From positions 62,001-126,000 of the forward strand of contig LNEI01000010.1 of assembly GCA_001464455.1 (NCBI GenBank): a stretch of DNA of 64,000 nt, written 5' to 3'. The stretch is from Acidobacteria bacterium Ga0077534 (GTDB lineage Bacteria; Acidobacteriota; Blastocatellia; Pyrinomonadales; Pyrinomonadaceae). The notes beneath the pieces were generated by a model. The model did not search any database and was not told where the DNA came from. It saw only the letters and a list, made by a program, of their open reading frames with translations. The position numbers and the translations under genes are program-made. Positions 7,972 through 16,940 of the stretch are shown piece after piece. Each line of letters opens with the position of its first letter. The stretch's first letter is position 1.

Positions 7972-9357
7972 CTATTCTCCTTTTAGATATCTTGCAAAAC
8001 TTCCGTCCAGAAAGCCGTCGACGAGGGCGGCTTTGCTGCTGCGGTGGGCTAGGCGTTTTATTTGGCGTTCCTGGGCGAGCTGGGCGGCTTGGGACTCGGC
8101 GGCGTAGTTGCGGAGGTGGTCTTGTTCGGTGGACGGGCCGAGGGGTTTGAGGCCGAGGAAGGGAGTTGGCGGGAGCGGCGAGTGAGGAGTGATGAGTGAC
8201 GGGTTGAGGGTGAGGCCTTGCGTTACCATCTTCGGGAGAACTGCGGCGTTAGCGGCTCCCGCCACCTCGTCAGCTGCGGCGGCCGCCACTCCTCGTTCGT
8301 TAGGATCGGCGCTCGAGGGCAAGCGGGACGCTTGCGATCCAGTCAATTTTTGCGGTTCGGTCTTTTGGAAGCCGGTGGATCTTTCTAATTCGAAGGTTAG
8401 GAGGTTTTCTGCGTGGTGGGTTATCTGGTGGGGTGAGGCGAGGTGTTTTAGGTAGCGGAAGGCGGGGCCGAAGGTGCTGGGGGCGAGGGTGAAGACGGTG
8501 TCGGCCTGCTGGCAGATCTGCGGATTGCCGAGTACGTCGTTCAGGGTCGCGGGCGTCGCACGTCGTTTCTGGCGAGCGGGAACGACGACCATGATCGAGA
8601 GGCCGTAGGTCGCGGCCCAGAGCTTTATCGACTGCATGATCTTGATCGCCCCGGACGCGACCGCGGTGAGGCGTGAGATGTACGAGAGGTCGTCGATGAT
8701 CACGACTTTGGCTTCGGAATCGAAGATGGCGTTTTCGATCGAGCGTTCGAGAAAACGCGCGATGCTCCCTTTGTATTCCGGCGGCAGGTATCCGTCCCAC
8801 TCGATCGCCGAACGGATGAGGTTTGGCGAGAAACGATACTTCACGGGCAGTTTCCCCGGAATAGGAGACGGCACGCTGTACCGCTCCGCCCACTGCCGGG
8901 CGGTGCGTTGGAAGTCGAGGTAGAGAACTTTTCGGGGCACTGTCGGGAGACTTTGGCTCCGTGACGAGAGAACCACCCCGTCAGCCGCGGCGGCTGCCAC
9001 CCCTCCTTCGTAAGGAGGGGAGCTGATGCCTCTGGCGATCGACTCGGCGATCTGGACGGCTAGGAGGCTTTTGCCGACGCCTTTTTGGCCTAGGAGGACG
9101 GCGACTTCGCCTTCGCGCCAGAGCGTGGAGAAGAGTTCGGTCGAGACGGCTTTGCGGTCGACATGTCGCGGCCGCCAGAGATTGGCGCTGCGTGTCGCGA
9201 TCATCGTTTCGGTCGGAAAAGGCTTGGCCGGATTTTTCTTTGCCTCCTTACGCTGCTTTTCATAAGGATCCTTCGGCTGCCAGCCGGCGACATCTTTGTA
9301 ACGGTCGGGTTCGGAGAGGGATTCGTTTTGTGAGTTCACGAACAAGGACTCTAACAT
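7972..9357 (-). CDS. RecA-fold (AAA_25/RepA-like) ATPase carrying inserted palindromic elements
   Basis: 461 residues. The Walker A motif LLGQKGVGKSLLA is at about 87-99, the strand KVLYLDFQ follows, and the Walker B region VVIIDDLSYISR is at about 217-228, then MVVVPARQKRR and DTVFTLAPS, as in RepA-like/AAA_25 ATPases found on plasmids and islands. Residues 112-129 (PPYEGGVAAAAADGVV) are encoded by element A3, placed in the surface region between the Walker A helix and the next strand. Residues about 342-368 come from elements D and A4. The C-terminal tail is low in complexity. No partner helicase or primase is adjacent, so the substrate is unknown. Confidence 0.65.
   Translation of the reverse strand: MLESLFVNSQNESLSEPDRYKDVAGWQPKDPYEKQRKEAKKNPAKPFPTETMIATRSANLWRPRHVDRKAVSTELFSTLWREGEVAVLLGQKGVGKSLLAVQIAESIARGISSPPYEGGVAAAAADGVVLSSRSQSLPTVPRKVLYLDFQRTARQWAERYSVPSPIPGKLPVKYRFSPNLIRSAIEWDGYLPPEYKGSIARFLERSIENAIFDSEAKVVIIDDLSYISRLTAVASGAIKIMQSIKLWAATYGLSIMVVVPARQKRRATPATLNDVLGNPQICQQADTVFTLAPSTFGPAFRYLKHLASPHQITHHAENLLTFELERSTGFQKTEPQKLTGSQASRLPSSADPNERGVAAAAADEVAGAANAAVLPKMVTQGLTLNPSLITPHSPLPPTPFLGLKPLGPSTEQDHLRNYAAESQAAQLAQERQIKRLAHRSSKAALVDGFLDGSFARYLKGE
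8254..8307 (-). repeat. Palindromic element family A, copy A4 (degenerate), in frame in the ATPase gene
   Basis: Read on the minus strand it follows the family A layout: AACGAACGAGGAGTGGC, GGCCGCCGCAGCTGAC, then GAGGTGGCGGGAGCC. Both stems have decayed. It encodes ADPNERGVAAAAADEVAGA, clearly parallel to the residues encoded by copy A3. Confidence 0.6.
8319..8335. repeat. Short palindrome GCAAGCG-GGA-CGCTTGC (family D)
   Basis: Perfect 7-bp arms with a 3-base loop, inside the ATPase gene, where it encodes SQASRLP directly before copy A4. One copy was seen in the window. Confidence 0.5.
8971..9024 (-). repeat. Palindromic element family A, copy A3, in frame in the ATPase gene
   Basis: Read on the minus strand: AGCT, CCCCTCC-TTACGAA-GGAGGGG, TGG, then the second stem CAGCC-GCCGC-GGCTG and ACGGGGTGGTT. 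The first stem and the flanks are the same as in A1 and A2. The second stem has different bases that still pair. Confidence 0.8.
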
Positions 9358-9473
9358 GAATTGCAGAGATTGTCAAATGTTGCAAGTATGAAAATCTCGG
9401 ATCAGAAGATCACACGCGCAGCCGGCCACGTTTTCGGGTTATCGAGACATTGATCTATGATGTTTACAACATT

Positions 9474-11051
9474 ATGAGAGCTTTTTTGTGTGTTTCGGTG
9501 ATCTTTGTTTCTGTTTTGGCGGGCTTTTCGCAGGCGGGGCGGAAGGACGCGGTGGCGTTTGATGCCGATTTTATGCCGGCACTTTTTGCTGACGCTGACA
9601 GGCTCGAGAAGATCAAGAAGACCTTCCCGGCGATCGAAAAGGTATGGCGTGAGCATGCCTCGCGGAATAATTATCCCGGTATTGCCTATGGGATCGTGGT
9701 CGATGGGAAGCTGGTCTTTTCGGGCTCGGACGGATTTTCTAACTTGGAAAGGAAGACGCCGGCGACGACTTCGACGCTGTTTCGCATCGCTTCGATGAGC
9801 AAGAGCGTGACTGCGATGGCGATCATGAAGCTGCGTGACGAAGGGAAGCTGCGGCTGGACGACCCTGTGTATCGCTATGTGCCGGAGATGAAGGGGCAAC
9901 GATATCTGACGTCGGATTCGACGCATGTGACCATTCGCGATCTGCTGACGCACGGGGCGGGCTTTCCTGAAGATAACCCTTGGGGCGACCGGCAGTTGGC
10001 GGACACGAACAGGGAACTGACGGAATTTCTCAACAAAGGCATCCAGTTTTCAAACCCGCCAGGCGTCGCCTACGAGTATGCAAATCTGGGCTTTGCCCTG
10101 CTAGGCCGCATCATCACGAAAGCTTCGGGCAAGCCCTATCAGCGGTACATTCGCGACAGCATCTGGCGGCCGCTTGGTATGCCGACGTCCGAGTGGGAAT
10201 ACACAAACATCTCGCCCGACAAACTCGCCCACGGCTATCGCTGGCAGGGCGGCAAGTGGATCGAGGAAGCTTTGCTTAACGACCCGGCGGACGGTTCGTG
10301 GGGAGCGATGGGCAGCATGATCTCGTCGATCGACGAGTTTAGCCGCTACATGGCTCTGCACATGTCGGCGTGGCCGGCTTCGAACGACGCGGACGCGGGG
10401 CCGGTGAAACGGGCTTCGGTCAGGGAGATGCATCACCCCTGGCGGTTCATCGGGCTGAGCCCGAACTTTGCTTACCCCGGCACGGGACGAGTTTGTGCCA
10501 CGACGAGTGCTTACGGCTACGGCATTAACTGGATGCGAGACTGCGAACGCCGCGTTTATATAGGACACGGCGGCGGATTGCCGGGCTTTGGCAGCCATTG
10601 GCGAGTGATGCCGGAGTATGGGATCGGGATCGTCGCATTTGCTAATGTGACTTACGCGGGGCTCGGGAATATCAATCTACAGATACTGGACCAGATCATA
10701 CGCGAAGCCGGATTAAAGCCACGTGAAATTCCGGTCTCGCCGATCCTAGCACAGCGAAAGGCTGAATTGCTGAAGGTGATCCCGGCGTGGGAAAACGCCG
10801 AAAAGAGCGGCATATTTGCTGAGAATTTCTTTCCCGACAACCCCGTTGACCTGCTAAAGCCACGGTACGCGGATCTTTGGGCGAAGGCGGGTCGGATCGT
10901 CTCGGTCGGCGAGATCGTGCCTGAGAATCAGCTGCGAGGGCGGTTTGTGATCGAAGGTGAAAAAGCGAACATTGAGGTCTTTTTCACGCTCAGCCCTGAA
11001 AATCCGCCGCTTATCCAGCAGCTGAATGTGCGTGAGATTCCGAAACGATGA
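9474..11051 (+). CDS. Exported serine hydrolase, beta-lactamase/S12 (class C-like) family
   Basis: 525 residues from ATG 9474; the frame opens at a TTG 24 bases earlier. The signal peptide MRAFLCVSVIFVSVLAGFSQA is followed by a penicillin-binding-protein-like fold. The catalytic motifs are all present: S-M-S-K (S107, K110), Y-A-N (Y202, N204) and HGGG in place of KTG at about 365. It probably hydrolyses a D-amino-acid peptide, ester or lactam in the periplasm; the substrate is not evident. The roughly 100-residue C-terminal domain is unassigned. Divergent from the ATPase gene and upstream of two other exported or membrane genes on the same strand. Confidence 0.85.
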   Translation: MRAFLCVSVIFVSVLAGFSQAGRKDAVAFDADFMPALFADADRLEKIKKTFPAIEKVWREHASRNNYPGIAYGIVVDGKLVFSGSDGFSNLERKTPATTSTLFRIASMSKSVTAMAIMKLRDEGKLRLDDPVYRYVPEMKGQRYLTSDSTHVTIRDLLTHGAGFPEDNPWGDRQLADTNRELTEFLNKGIQFSNPPGVAYEYANLGFALLGRIITKASGKPYQRYIRDSIWRPLGMPTSEWEYTNISPDKLAHGYRWQGGKWIEEALLNDPADGSWGAMGSMISSIDEFSRYMALHMSAWPASNDADAGPVKRASVREMHHPWRFIGLSPNFAYPGTGRVCATTSAYGYGINWMRDCERRVYIGHGGGLPGFGSHWRVMPEYGIGIVAFANVTYAGLGNINLQILDQIIREAGLKPREIPVSPILAQRKAELLKVIPAWENAEKSGIFAENFFPDNPVDLLKPRYADLWAKAGRIVSVGEIVPENQLRGRFVIEGEKANIEVFFTLSPENPPLIQQLNVREIPKR

Positions 11052-11061
11052 CCAATATTTC

Positions 11062-11090
11062 TTGACACCGCAGGCGGTCGGGAATATTCT
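11062..11090 (+). promoter_or_regulatory. Sigma-70-type promoter, TTGACA-N17-TATTCT
   Basis: A perfect -35 box at 11062-11067, a 17-base spacer and a good -10 box at 11085-11090. The start point would fall near 11097, only a few bases before the ATG at 11100, so that transcript would be nearly leaderless. Confidence 0.5.
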
Positions 11091-11099
11091 GAGGGTTAA

Positions 11100-11378
11100 A
11101 TGGACTTCTACTTTCTGCTATTTTCGCTGTTCGCTCCGCGGATAGTGATGCTTGTTTATTTTTTCGCATTTTATTCGGAATTCCCGGCTAACACGGTGCC
11201 GCAATGGGCCGATATCGTGCTCGGTGCGTTTTTCCCTCGAATTCTGATCCTGATCTACATCTATCAGAACATGGGCTATGAGAATATCTGGTTTGCGGCC
11301 CACCTGATCGTCGCACTTCTCGCATATTTTGGTGGTTCTCGGGAAACTCACAGGCGTGTCAGGCGAAGAGAGGCGTAA
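11100..11378 (+). CDS. Small membrane protein, function unknown
   Basis: 92 residues with three probable membrane segments (about 3-26, 37-53 and 63-79) and a basic tail (ETHRRVRRREA) that should stay in the cytoplasm. No family recognised. ATG 11100 directly follows the promoter at 11062 and a GAGGG that could act as ribosome-binding site. It ends 40 bases before the start of the acylase gene and is probably co-transcribed with it. Confidence 0.6.
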   Translation: MDFYFLLFSLFAPRIVMLVYFFAFYSEFPANTVPQWADIVLGAFFPRILILIYIYQNMGYENIWFAAHLIVALLAYFGGSRETHRRVRRREA

Positions 11379-11418
11379 CTTTCGCTCGTTATTCCGCGTA
11401 ACACCCGTAACAGTTGTA

Positions 11419-13572
11419 ATGAAAAGAAAAAAATGTTCCAGTGTGCTGGCGATCCTATTGCTGGTTTCGGCGGTATCCGCTTTCTCTCAAGGCGAGCTGT
11501 GGCGGCAGGTTGAGGTTATCAGGACGGATAAGGGCGTCCCGCATATCCGGGCAGAGAATTTGCGGGCGGCCGGGTACGCTTTGGCGTGGCTGCAACTTGA
11601 GGATCACGGGCCGGGGACGGCGATGAACGTTCTGCGGGCGAGCGGCCGCGGAGCTCTGGTTTTGGGCTACGAAGCGATCGAAGCCGATCTTGTAAATCGT
11701 CGTTTTCGCGACCGGCATCTCCAGGGATATGACAAGCTGCAGAAGGAAACGCGGGATGTTTATGAGGGATTTGCCGCGGGCGTCAACCGATTTATCGAGC
11801 TGAATCCAGAGAAGTTTCCGCCGGGAATGCCGAAGGACATGACAGGCCGCGATGTTTCGTGTCTGGAGATAGTCGCTCCGAACGCTCGAAAGGTTCGCGA
11901 TCTGATCGCAAAGCTAAATCCGGCAGCAGCTCCGCAGCGTTCCGCACTGGACGGCGATGAAGAGGGCGAAGGGCCGGATGATGGCTCGAACGCGTGGGCT
12001 CTCGCTCCGTCACGGACAAAGTCCGGCAAGGCAATCCTGCTTCGAAACCCGCACCTGAATTGGAACGCCGGTTATTACGAAGCCCACATGACAGTGCCGG
12101 GTGTGATCGATTTTTATGGCGATTTTCGTATCGGCGGCCCGTTTGCGGTGATTGGCGGGTTTAATAAGGATCTGGGATTCTCGACGACGAATAACGCCCA
12201 AGACCTAGATCAGTTCTATGCCCTGGACGCCGATCCGGCTAAGGCTGATCATTACCTTTTTGACGGCGGCTCGGTGCCTTTGAAACGCGACCTGGTCACC
12301 ACTCAATTCAAGAACGGCGACGGCGTTTCGTCTGAAACCCGTGAATTCTGGTCGACTCCGCTCGGCCCGGTCGTTTATCGCGGCGGCGGCAAGATCTACA
12401 TAATGAAATACGCCGGTGATGGTGAGTATCGTGCGGGCGAGCAGTTTCTACGGATGATGCGGGCGAAAAGCCTCGCGGAATGGAAGGATGCGATGAGGAT
12501 GCGGGCTCGTTTGACATCGAACTTCACGTACGCCGACCGTGCCGGAAACATCTTTTACGTCTGGAACGCTTCGCTGCCCAAGCTGCCGCATCCGCCGACA
12601 GACGAAACCACTGCGGTTTCGGCACGCAAGACCGCGGACGTATGGACCGAGTATGTGCCGTTCGATTCGCTGCCGCAATTTCTGAATCCTGCGGGCGGGT
12701 ATGTTCATAACGAGAACAGCTCGCCGCACTATACAAATGTTCGCACGCCCGTGAATACGGTTGATGCGTACCCAAATTTCGAGCCCGCTCGCCTTTCGCT
12801 CCGCAGCCAACTCGCCCTCCAACTGATCGATAACGACGAGAAGTTTAGTCTCGAAGACATTGTCAGGTTGAAGCACAATTACCGTGCATTGACCGCCGAT
12901 CGCGTCAAACCCGATCTGATCGCAGCGGTCAAAGGTTCGAATCCAAATGCGGAAACGGCGTCGGCATTGGAGCTGATCGAGAAATGGGATAATACGGCCT
13001 CGGCAGAGAGTCGCGGCTCTGTTTTATTTCAGATATGGTGGACGCATTATTCCGGTATTCGCCCGCCTGAGCGTCAGCAGCCGTTTCCGGAATCGCAGCG
13101 ATTTGCCAAGGTTTGGACTACTGCCGAACCCTTGACAACGCCTTCGGGGTTGGCTGATAAGAAGCGTGCGGTCGGGTCTTTTGCCTGGGCGATCGACGAG
13201 ATCAAACGGCGTCACGGAGCAGTCGACGTTGCCTGGGGCGATGTTCATCGCGTGAGGCGTGGCAAGGTCGATGTACCGATCGGCGGGTGTGGGAATGACC
13301 TCGGCTGTTTCCGGATCATGGGCTTTACGCGTGCCGATGACGGCAAGATGATCGCAAATAGCGGTGATTGCTGGGTGATAGCGGTCGAATTTGGCGACAC
13401 GCCCCGTGCGTACAGCGTTTTAGCCTACGGGCAGAGCCCTTTGCCAACGTCGCCGTACCACGCGGATCAGGCAGAGATGTTTGCGAAAGGCGAGATGAAA
13501 AAAGTCGCCTTTACACGAGCTGACATCGATGCGGGAGCGATCGTGAGATTTCGGCCGGGCGAGAAGAAATAA
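11419..13572 (+). CDS. Exported penicillin acylase family (S45) N-terminal-nucleophile amidohydrolase
   Basis: 717 residues from ATG 11419, which opens a signal peptide (MKRKKCSSVLAILLLVSAVSAFS); the upstream in-frame codons overlap the previous gene and are ignored. The GVPHIRAENLRAAGYALAWLQLEDH segment, then DDGSNAWALAPSRTKSGKAILLRNPHL with the presumed autocatalytic nucleophile Ser190, and later VWGDVH-like WGDVHRVRRG, mark the S45 family, which includes penicillin G acylases and acyl-homoserine-lactone acylases. The proenzyme is expected to cleave itself before Ser190 in the periplasm. The substrate (an N-acyl amide such as a quorum signal) cannot be read from sequence. Confidence 0.85.
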   Translation: MKRKKCSSVLAILLLVSAVSAFSQGELWRQVEVIRTDKGVPHIRAENLRAAGYALAWLQLEDHGPGTAMNVLRASGRGALVLGYEAIEADLVNRRFRDRHLQGYDKLQKETRDVYEGFAAGVNRFIELNPEKFPPGMPKDMTGRDVSCLEIVAPNARKVRDLIAKLNPAAAPQRSALDGDEEGEGPDDGSNAWALAPSRTKSGKAILLRNPHLNWNAGYYEAHMTVPGVIDFYGDFRIGGPFAVIGGFNKDLGFSTTNNAQDLDQFYALDADPAKADHYLFDGGSVPLKRDLVTTQFKNGDGVSSETREFWSTPLGPVVYRGGGKIYIMKYAGDGEYRAGEQFLRMMRAKSLAEWKDAMRMRARLTSNFTYADRAGNIFYVWNASLPKLPHPPTDETTAVSARKTADVWTEYVPFDSLPQFLNPAGGYVHNENSSPHYTNVRTPVNTVDAYPNFEPARLSLRSQLALQLIDNDEKFSLEDIVRLKHNYRALTADRVKPDLIAAVKGSNPNAETASALELIEKWDNTASAESRGSVLFQIWWTHYSGIRPPERQQPFPESQRFAKVWTTAEPLTTPSGLADKKRAVGSFAWAIDEIKRRHGAVDVAWGDVHRVRRGKVDVPIGGCGNDLGCFRIMGFTRADDGKMIANSGDCWVIAVEFGDTPRAYSVLAYGQSPLPTSPYHADQAEMFAKGEMKKVAFTRADIDAGAIVRFRPGEKK

Positions 13573-13580
13573 CGCTAGGC

Positions 13581-14660
13581 TCAGGCCGCTCCTACCGCTT
13601 CGGCTTTTAGCTTTTCGGTTTGGTAATGGGTTCTGAGGGCTTCGACGAATTCGTCGATCTGGCCTTCCATTACGAGTTCGAGCTGGTGGACGGTCATGCC
13701 GATGCGGTGGTCGGTGACTCGATTTTCTTTGAAATTATAAGTGCGGATCTTTTCGCTTCGATCGCCGCTGCCGACCATTGATTTACGCTCGGCTGAGAGT
13801 TCGTCGTGCTGACGCTGCTCTTCCAGTTCCTGCAGACGGGCACGCAGGATTCGCATAGCCTTTTCCTTGTTCTTTATCTGCGACTTTTCGTCCTGCATCG
13901 AAACGACTACGTTCGTCGGCAGGTGTGTGAGACGAACTGCGGAATACGTCGTATTTACCGATTGTCCGCCGGGGCCGGACGAGCAAAAATAATCTACACG
14001 CAGATCCTTCGGATCCACCTGAACATCGACTTCTTCTGCCTCAGGCAGCACGGCAACCGTGATCGCCGACGTATGAATACGGCCCTGAGTTTCGGTCTGC
14101 GGCACGCGTTGGACGCGGTGGACGCCGGATTCGAATCGCATTCTCGAATAAACGTTATCCCCCTCGATGACGGCGGTCGCGTCTTTGATGCCGCCCATGC
14201 CGTTGTCGGACATTTCGAGTATGTCCATTTTCCAGCCCTGGCGTTCGGCGTAGCGGGCGTACATTCGCAGAATTTCCGCTGCAAAGAGGGTCGCCTCGTC
14301 GCCGCCAGTTCCGGCACGGATCTCAAGGATCACGTTCTTCTCGTCGTTCGGGTCTTTTGGCAGGAGGAGCGTCTTTAGCTGCTCTTCAGCCGCCGGCAAT
14401 TTTTCTTCGATCGCGGCGATCTCGAGATTTGCCATCTCGATCATATCCTCGTCATCCGCAAGGGCAAGAAGGTCTTTTGCACCCTGAAGGTCCTCGGTCA
14501 TTTTGCGGACCTCGCGGTATTTTTCGACGATCTCACCGAGGCTGCGGTGCTGCTTCATCAGACGCGCATAGGCCGACATGTCGGACATAAATTCCGGCTG
14601 CGAGATCTGCTCGGTTAGTTCGTCGTAGGATTTTTCGATTTGGGCTAACTTCTCAAACAT
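13581..14660 (-). CDS. prfA: Peptide chain release factor 1
   Basis: 359 residues, full length. It terminates translation at UAA and UAG. GPGGQ with the catalytic GGQ at 231-233 is intact. The codon-recognition loop reads [14 protein letters not shown], keeping the P-x-T of RF1 (RF2 has SPF). It heads a neighbourhood with DUF1385 and rpmE that is conserved in many bacteria. Confidence 0.97.
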   Translation of the reverse strand: MFEKLAQIEKSYDELTEQISQPEFMSDMSAYARLMKQHRSLGEIVEKYREVRKMTEDLQGAKDLLALADDEDMIEMANLEIAAIEEKLPAAEEQLKTLLLPKDPNDEKNVILEIRAGTGGDEATLFAAEILRMYARYAERQGWKMDILEMSDNGMGGIKDATAVIEGDNVYSRMRFESGVHRVQRVPQTETQGRIHTSAITVAVLPEAEEVDVQVDPKDLRVDYFCSSGPGGQSVNTTYSAVRLTHLPTNVVVSMQDEKSQIKNKEKAMRILRARLQELEEQRQHDELSAERKSMVGSGDRSEKIRTYNFKENRVTDHRIGMTVHQLELVMEGQIDEFVEALRTHYQTEKLKAEAVGAA

Positions 14661-14671
14661 AAGATTTTTTT

Positions 14672-14740
14672 GCCACGAATTACACGAATGGCACGAATAA
14701 TATTTGCTTCCTAATTCGTGTCATTCGTGCAATTCGTGAC
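14672..14740. repeat. CACGAAT inverted repeat, copy 1
   Basis: The left arm 14672-14698 holds three CACGAAT words; the right arm 14714-14740 holds their complements, giving 27-base arms with few mismatches. It fills the gap between DUF1385 and prfA. A near-identical structure lies at 24707-24774. Confidence 0.85.
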
Positions 14741-14747
14741 TAATTTT

Positions 14748-15902
14748 TTAGGCCGTCTGCGGCTCTAGTTTTAGTGACTCGTCGAGGGCCCGGATCGCGA
14801 CTTCGAGCTGTTCGTCATCCGGTTCCTGGGTCGTGATGTTCTGGAGCCAGATGCCGGGGAGGGTCATCATCTTGAAGATCGAGCCCGACTCTTTTTTCGC
14901 GGCGTAGCGGATAACCTCGTACGAAAGCCCAGCGACGAGCGGCATCAACGCGATTCGAACGAGCAGATTGAGCCAGGTCGCTTCGAACGTAATGACCGAA
15001 AAAAGCACGATGGAAACGATCATCACAACCATCAGGAACGACGTTCCGCAACGCGGATGCTGACGGCTCTGGAGCGTAGCGTTCGCGGGCGTCAGATCAA
15101 GGCCTTTTTCCCACGTGAATACCGTCTTGTGCTCCGCACCGTGATATTCGAACACGCGGCGAATATCCTTTAGGAAGGACATCGAGAAGATCATAATGAC
15201 GAAAAATATCGTCCTGATGATGCCATCGATAAGGTTAAAGCCGACCCACAGGCCGAACGTGTCGAGTTTGATCTCCCAGACGTAGGCCATCGCGGTCTGC
15301 CACCAGCTTGCATCAGCCGCGACCGTCGGGCCACCCGCCCAGCCGAGCCAAATGAATAAAACATTGGTCAGGACGAGGGGAGCAACGACAAAAAGCAGAA
15401 TGTTAAAAGCCAGAGCGAAGATGATGGAACCGACAGCACTCGCCGACTGGCCCACCTTGCTTTCTTTCTTCTTAGGCTCGTCGGGCATCACGACCTTGAC
15501 CGGAGCTTTGGTGAAGTTCGGATCATCGGTACCGTCAACGTAGGCAAGCTGCGTTTCGCCCGCTTTTGCCTTTTCGGCTGCTTCCGCCGCCGCAATATCT
15601 TCTTCGTAAATACGAGCCGAAAAATTCAGAGCTTTTACCCCGAGAGCCATCGACTGGATCAACGTCGCCCCGCCGCGGAGCACGGGCGTGTTCATCCACT
15701 TATACTTATCGCTCCAACGAGGCAACTTTTCGGCCGTCGTGACGATCGAGCCGTCCTGCCGGCGGCAAGCGATCGCATACGCCGACGGCGTACGCATCAT
15801 GACACCTTCCATCACGGCCTGGCCGCCCACGATGAGGTCGCGTTCCATTGCGAACACGGTGTGAAGAAATTTTAGTTTGCGAGAACTGACGCGTTTATTC
15901 AT
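14748..15902 (-). CDS. DUF1385 integral membrane protein
   Basis: About 384 residues from ATG 15902; a longer frame to 15956 would overlap the DUF421 gene by 50 bases. The hallmark [20 protein letters not shown] opens the conserved part. [14 protein letters not shown] and HPRCGTSFL are the other signature motifs, with His and Cys residues that suggest metal binding. At least four membrane segments are seen (about residues 160-185, 220-245, 285-310 and 315-335). An Ala/Lys-rich insertion at about 100-140 is unusual. The molecular function is unknown, but the family is often next to prfA and rpmE, as here. Confidence 0.85.
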   Translation of the reverse strand: MNKRVSSRKLKFLHTVFAMERDLIVGGQAVMEGVMMRTPSAYAIACRRQDGSIVTTAEKLPRWSDKYKWMNTPVLRGGATLIQSMALGVKALNFSARIYEEDIAAAEAAEKAKAGETQLAYVDGTDDPNFTKAPVKVVMPDEPKKKESKVGQSASAVGSIIFALAFNILLFVVAPLVLTNVLFIWLGWAGGPTVAADASWWQTAMAYVWEIKLDTFGLWVGFNLIDGIIRTIFFVIMIFSMSFLKDIRRVFEYHGAEHKTVFTWEKGLDLTPANATLQSRQHPRCGTSFLMVVMIVSIVLFSVITFEATWLNLLVRIALMPLVAGLSYEVIRYAAKKESGSIFKMMTLPGIWLQNITTQEPDDEQLEVAIRALDESLKLEPQTA

Positions 15903-15906
15903 ACCA

Positions 15907-16446
15907 TTAATTGACGGTTCTACGGCTTGCTGTGTTGTCTGTATCTTTTTCGTCATCGTACCTAATTATACTGATCTCGCCATTGCCTTCGAGGCAGGCC
16001 TGCTTGACCTTGGTGCGGTCGTCGATGCCCTGCAGGCGAAGCTGTGCATCCAGTTCATCCTCCGTCATCAGTTCTTTTTCAAGATTCCGCCTCAGGACGC
16101 GGCCGTTTTTTATCAATTCAAGTGGTTCGGATTCGAGAACCTTGGCGGCGAATTTCGACTTAAACCCAAGCCAGTCGAGGAGCCAATCCCACATGACGAC
16201 GACCGTTATGACGACAAGGGCCTCGGTTATCGAAAATCCTTCGCCCGTGAATCCGTTCGATCCAGCGTCAGCGATGATCACGATCACCAGCAGGTCCGCT
16301 GTTCCGAGAGCACCAGCCTGTCGCCGGAAGATTCTCAACAGAGCGAAAACTGCGAAAAACATGATCGTGCCGCGAATGAACATCTCCAAAACGGAGTCGT
16401 TCGGCACGAAGAGTTTCTGCCAGTCGACCTTGAAAAAGTGATCCAT
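15907..16446 (-). CDS. DUF421/YetF family membrane protein
   Basis: 179 residues. The N-terminal half has three membrane segments ([54 protein letters not shown]). The C-terminal half is the soluble YetF domain ([31 protein letters not shown]). The function is unknown, with envelope or spore-related roles suggested for relatives. It ends four bases before the chosen DUF1385 start, so the two are co-transcribed. Confidence 0.85.
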   Translation of the reverse strand: MDHFFKVDWQKLFVPNDSVLEMFIRGTIMFFAVFALLRIFRRQAGALGTADLLVIVIIADAGSNGFTGEGFSITEALVVITVVVMWDWLLDWLGFKSKFAAKVLESEPLELIKNGRVLRRNLEKELMTEDELDAQLRLQGIDDRTKVKQACLEGNGEISIIRYDDEKDTDNTASRRTVN

Positions 16447-16610
16447 CCAACACTGACAAAAAAGAACTAACGCCGCCCTTTTTTCACCTTTCGCGGGCGT
16501 ATATTTAGATACACCATCATCGATCGGCCAAGGGGCGGCGCCAGTTTGTTAGCTAATATTTGCTGGTAACTTTGGTCACCTAACACGGCGGGTTTCTGCC
16601 CGCAACTCAG
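16447..16610. other. Intergenic region downstream of rpmE
   Basis: No gene seen. A GC-rich hairpin, GGCGGG-TTTCTG-CCCGC near 16577-16594, lies just past the rpmE stop on the minus strand. It lacks a clear T run, so it is a doubtful terminator. Confidence 0.35.
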
Positions 16611-16838
16611 TTAATTGGTCTCAGTTGCTGCCGCAGCACCACGAGCATAACGCTTGTTAAAGCGATCAACGCGTCCGGCGGTGTCGACCAGTTTCTGCTT
16701 ACCGGTAAAGAACGGATGGCAAGCCGAACAAATTTCTATGTGAAGGTCATCTTTCATCGTCGAACGAGTCTGAAAGGTGCTTCCGCAAGCACAAACGACC
16801 GAGATTTCGTTGTAATTTGGATGTATATCAGGTTTCAT
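16611..16838 (-). CDS. rpmE: 50S ribosomal protein L31
   Basis: 75 residues. The zinc-binding (C+) form of L31: CAC at 16-18 and CSAC at 37-40 provide the four Cys ligands, and the [19 protein letters not shown] ending is typical. A strong ribosome-binding site (GGAGGAAGTG) precedes ATG 16838. The short Ala-rich tail is variable in the family. Confidence 0.97.
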   Translation of the reverse strand: MKPDIHPNYNEISVVCACGSTFQTRSTMKDDLHIEICSACHPFFTGKQKLVDTAGRVDRFNKRYARGAAAATETN

Positions 16839-16940
16839 AATAGTTTCACTTCCTCCGCCGTATATAAGCGAGTGAACTTTGCGAAAAGACGCAATCTCTA
16901 ATCATACTGACAATGCCCGGTTAGGTCAATAGTGGCCGCG

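Noticed and set aside
14690-14708. Second sigma-54 promoter in the CACGAAT repeat (TGGCACG...TTTGC)
   Set aside because: The distance between the GG and GC elements is too long for RpoN; the TGGCAC is a by-product of the repeat word.
16577-16594. Terminator of rpmE
   Set aside because: There is a good hairpin but no T run on the transcribed strand; kept only as a note in the intergenic entry.
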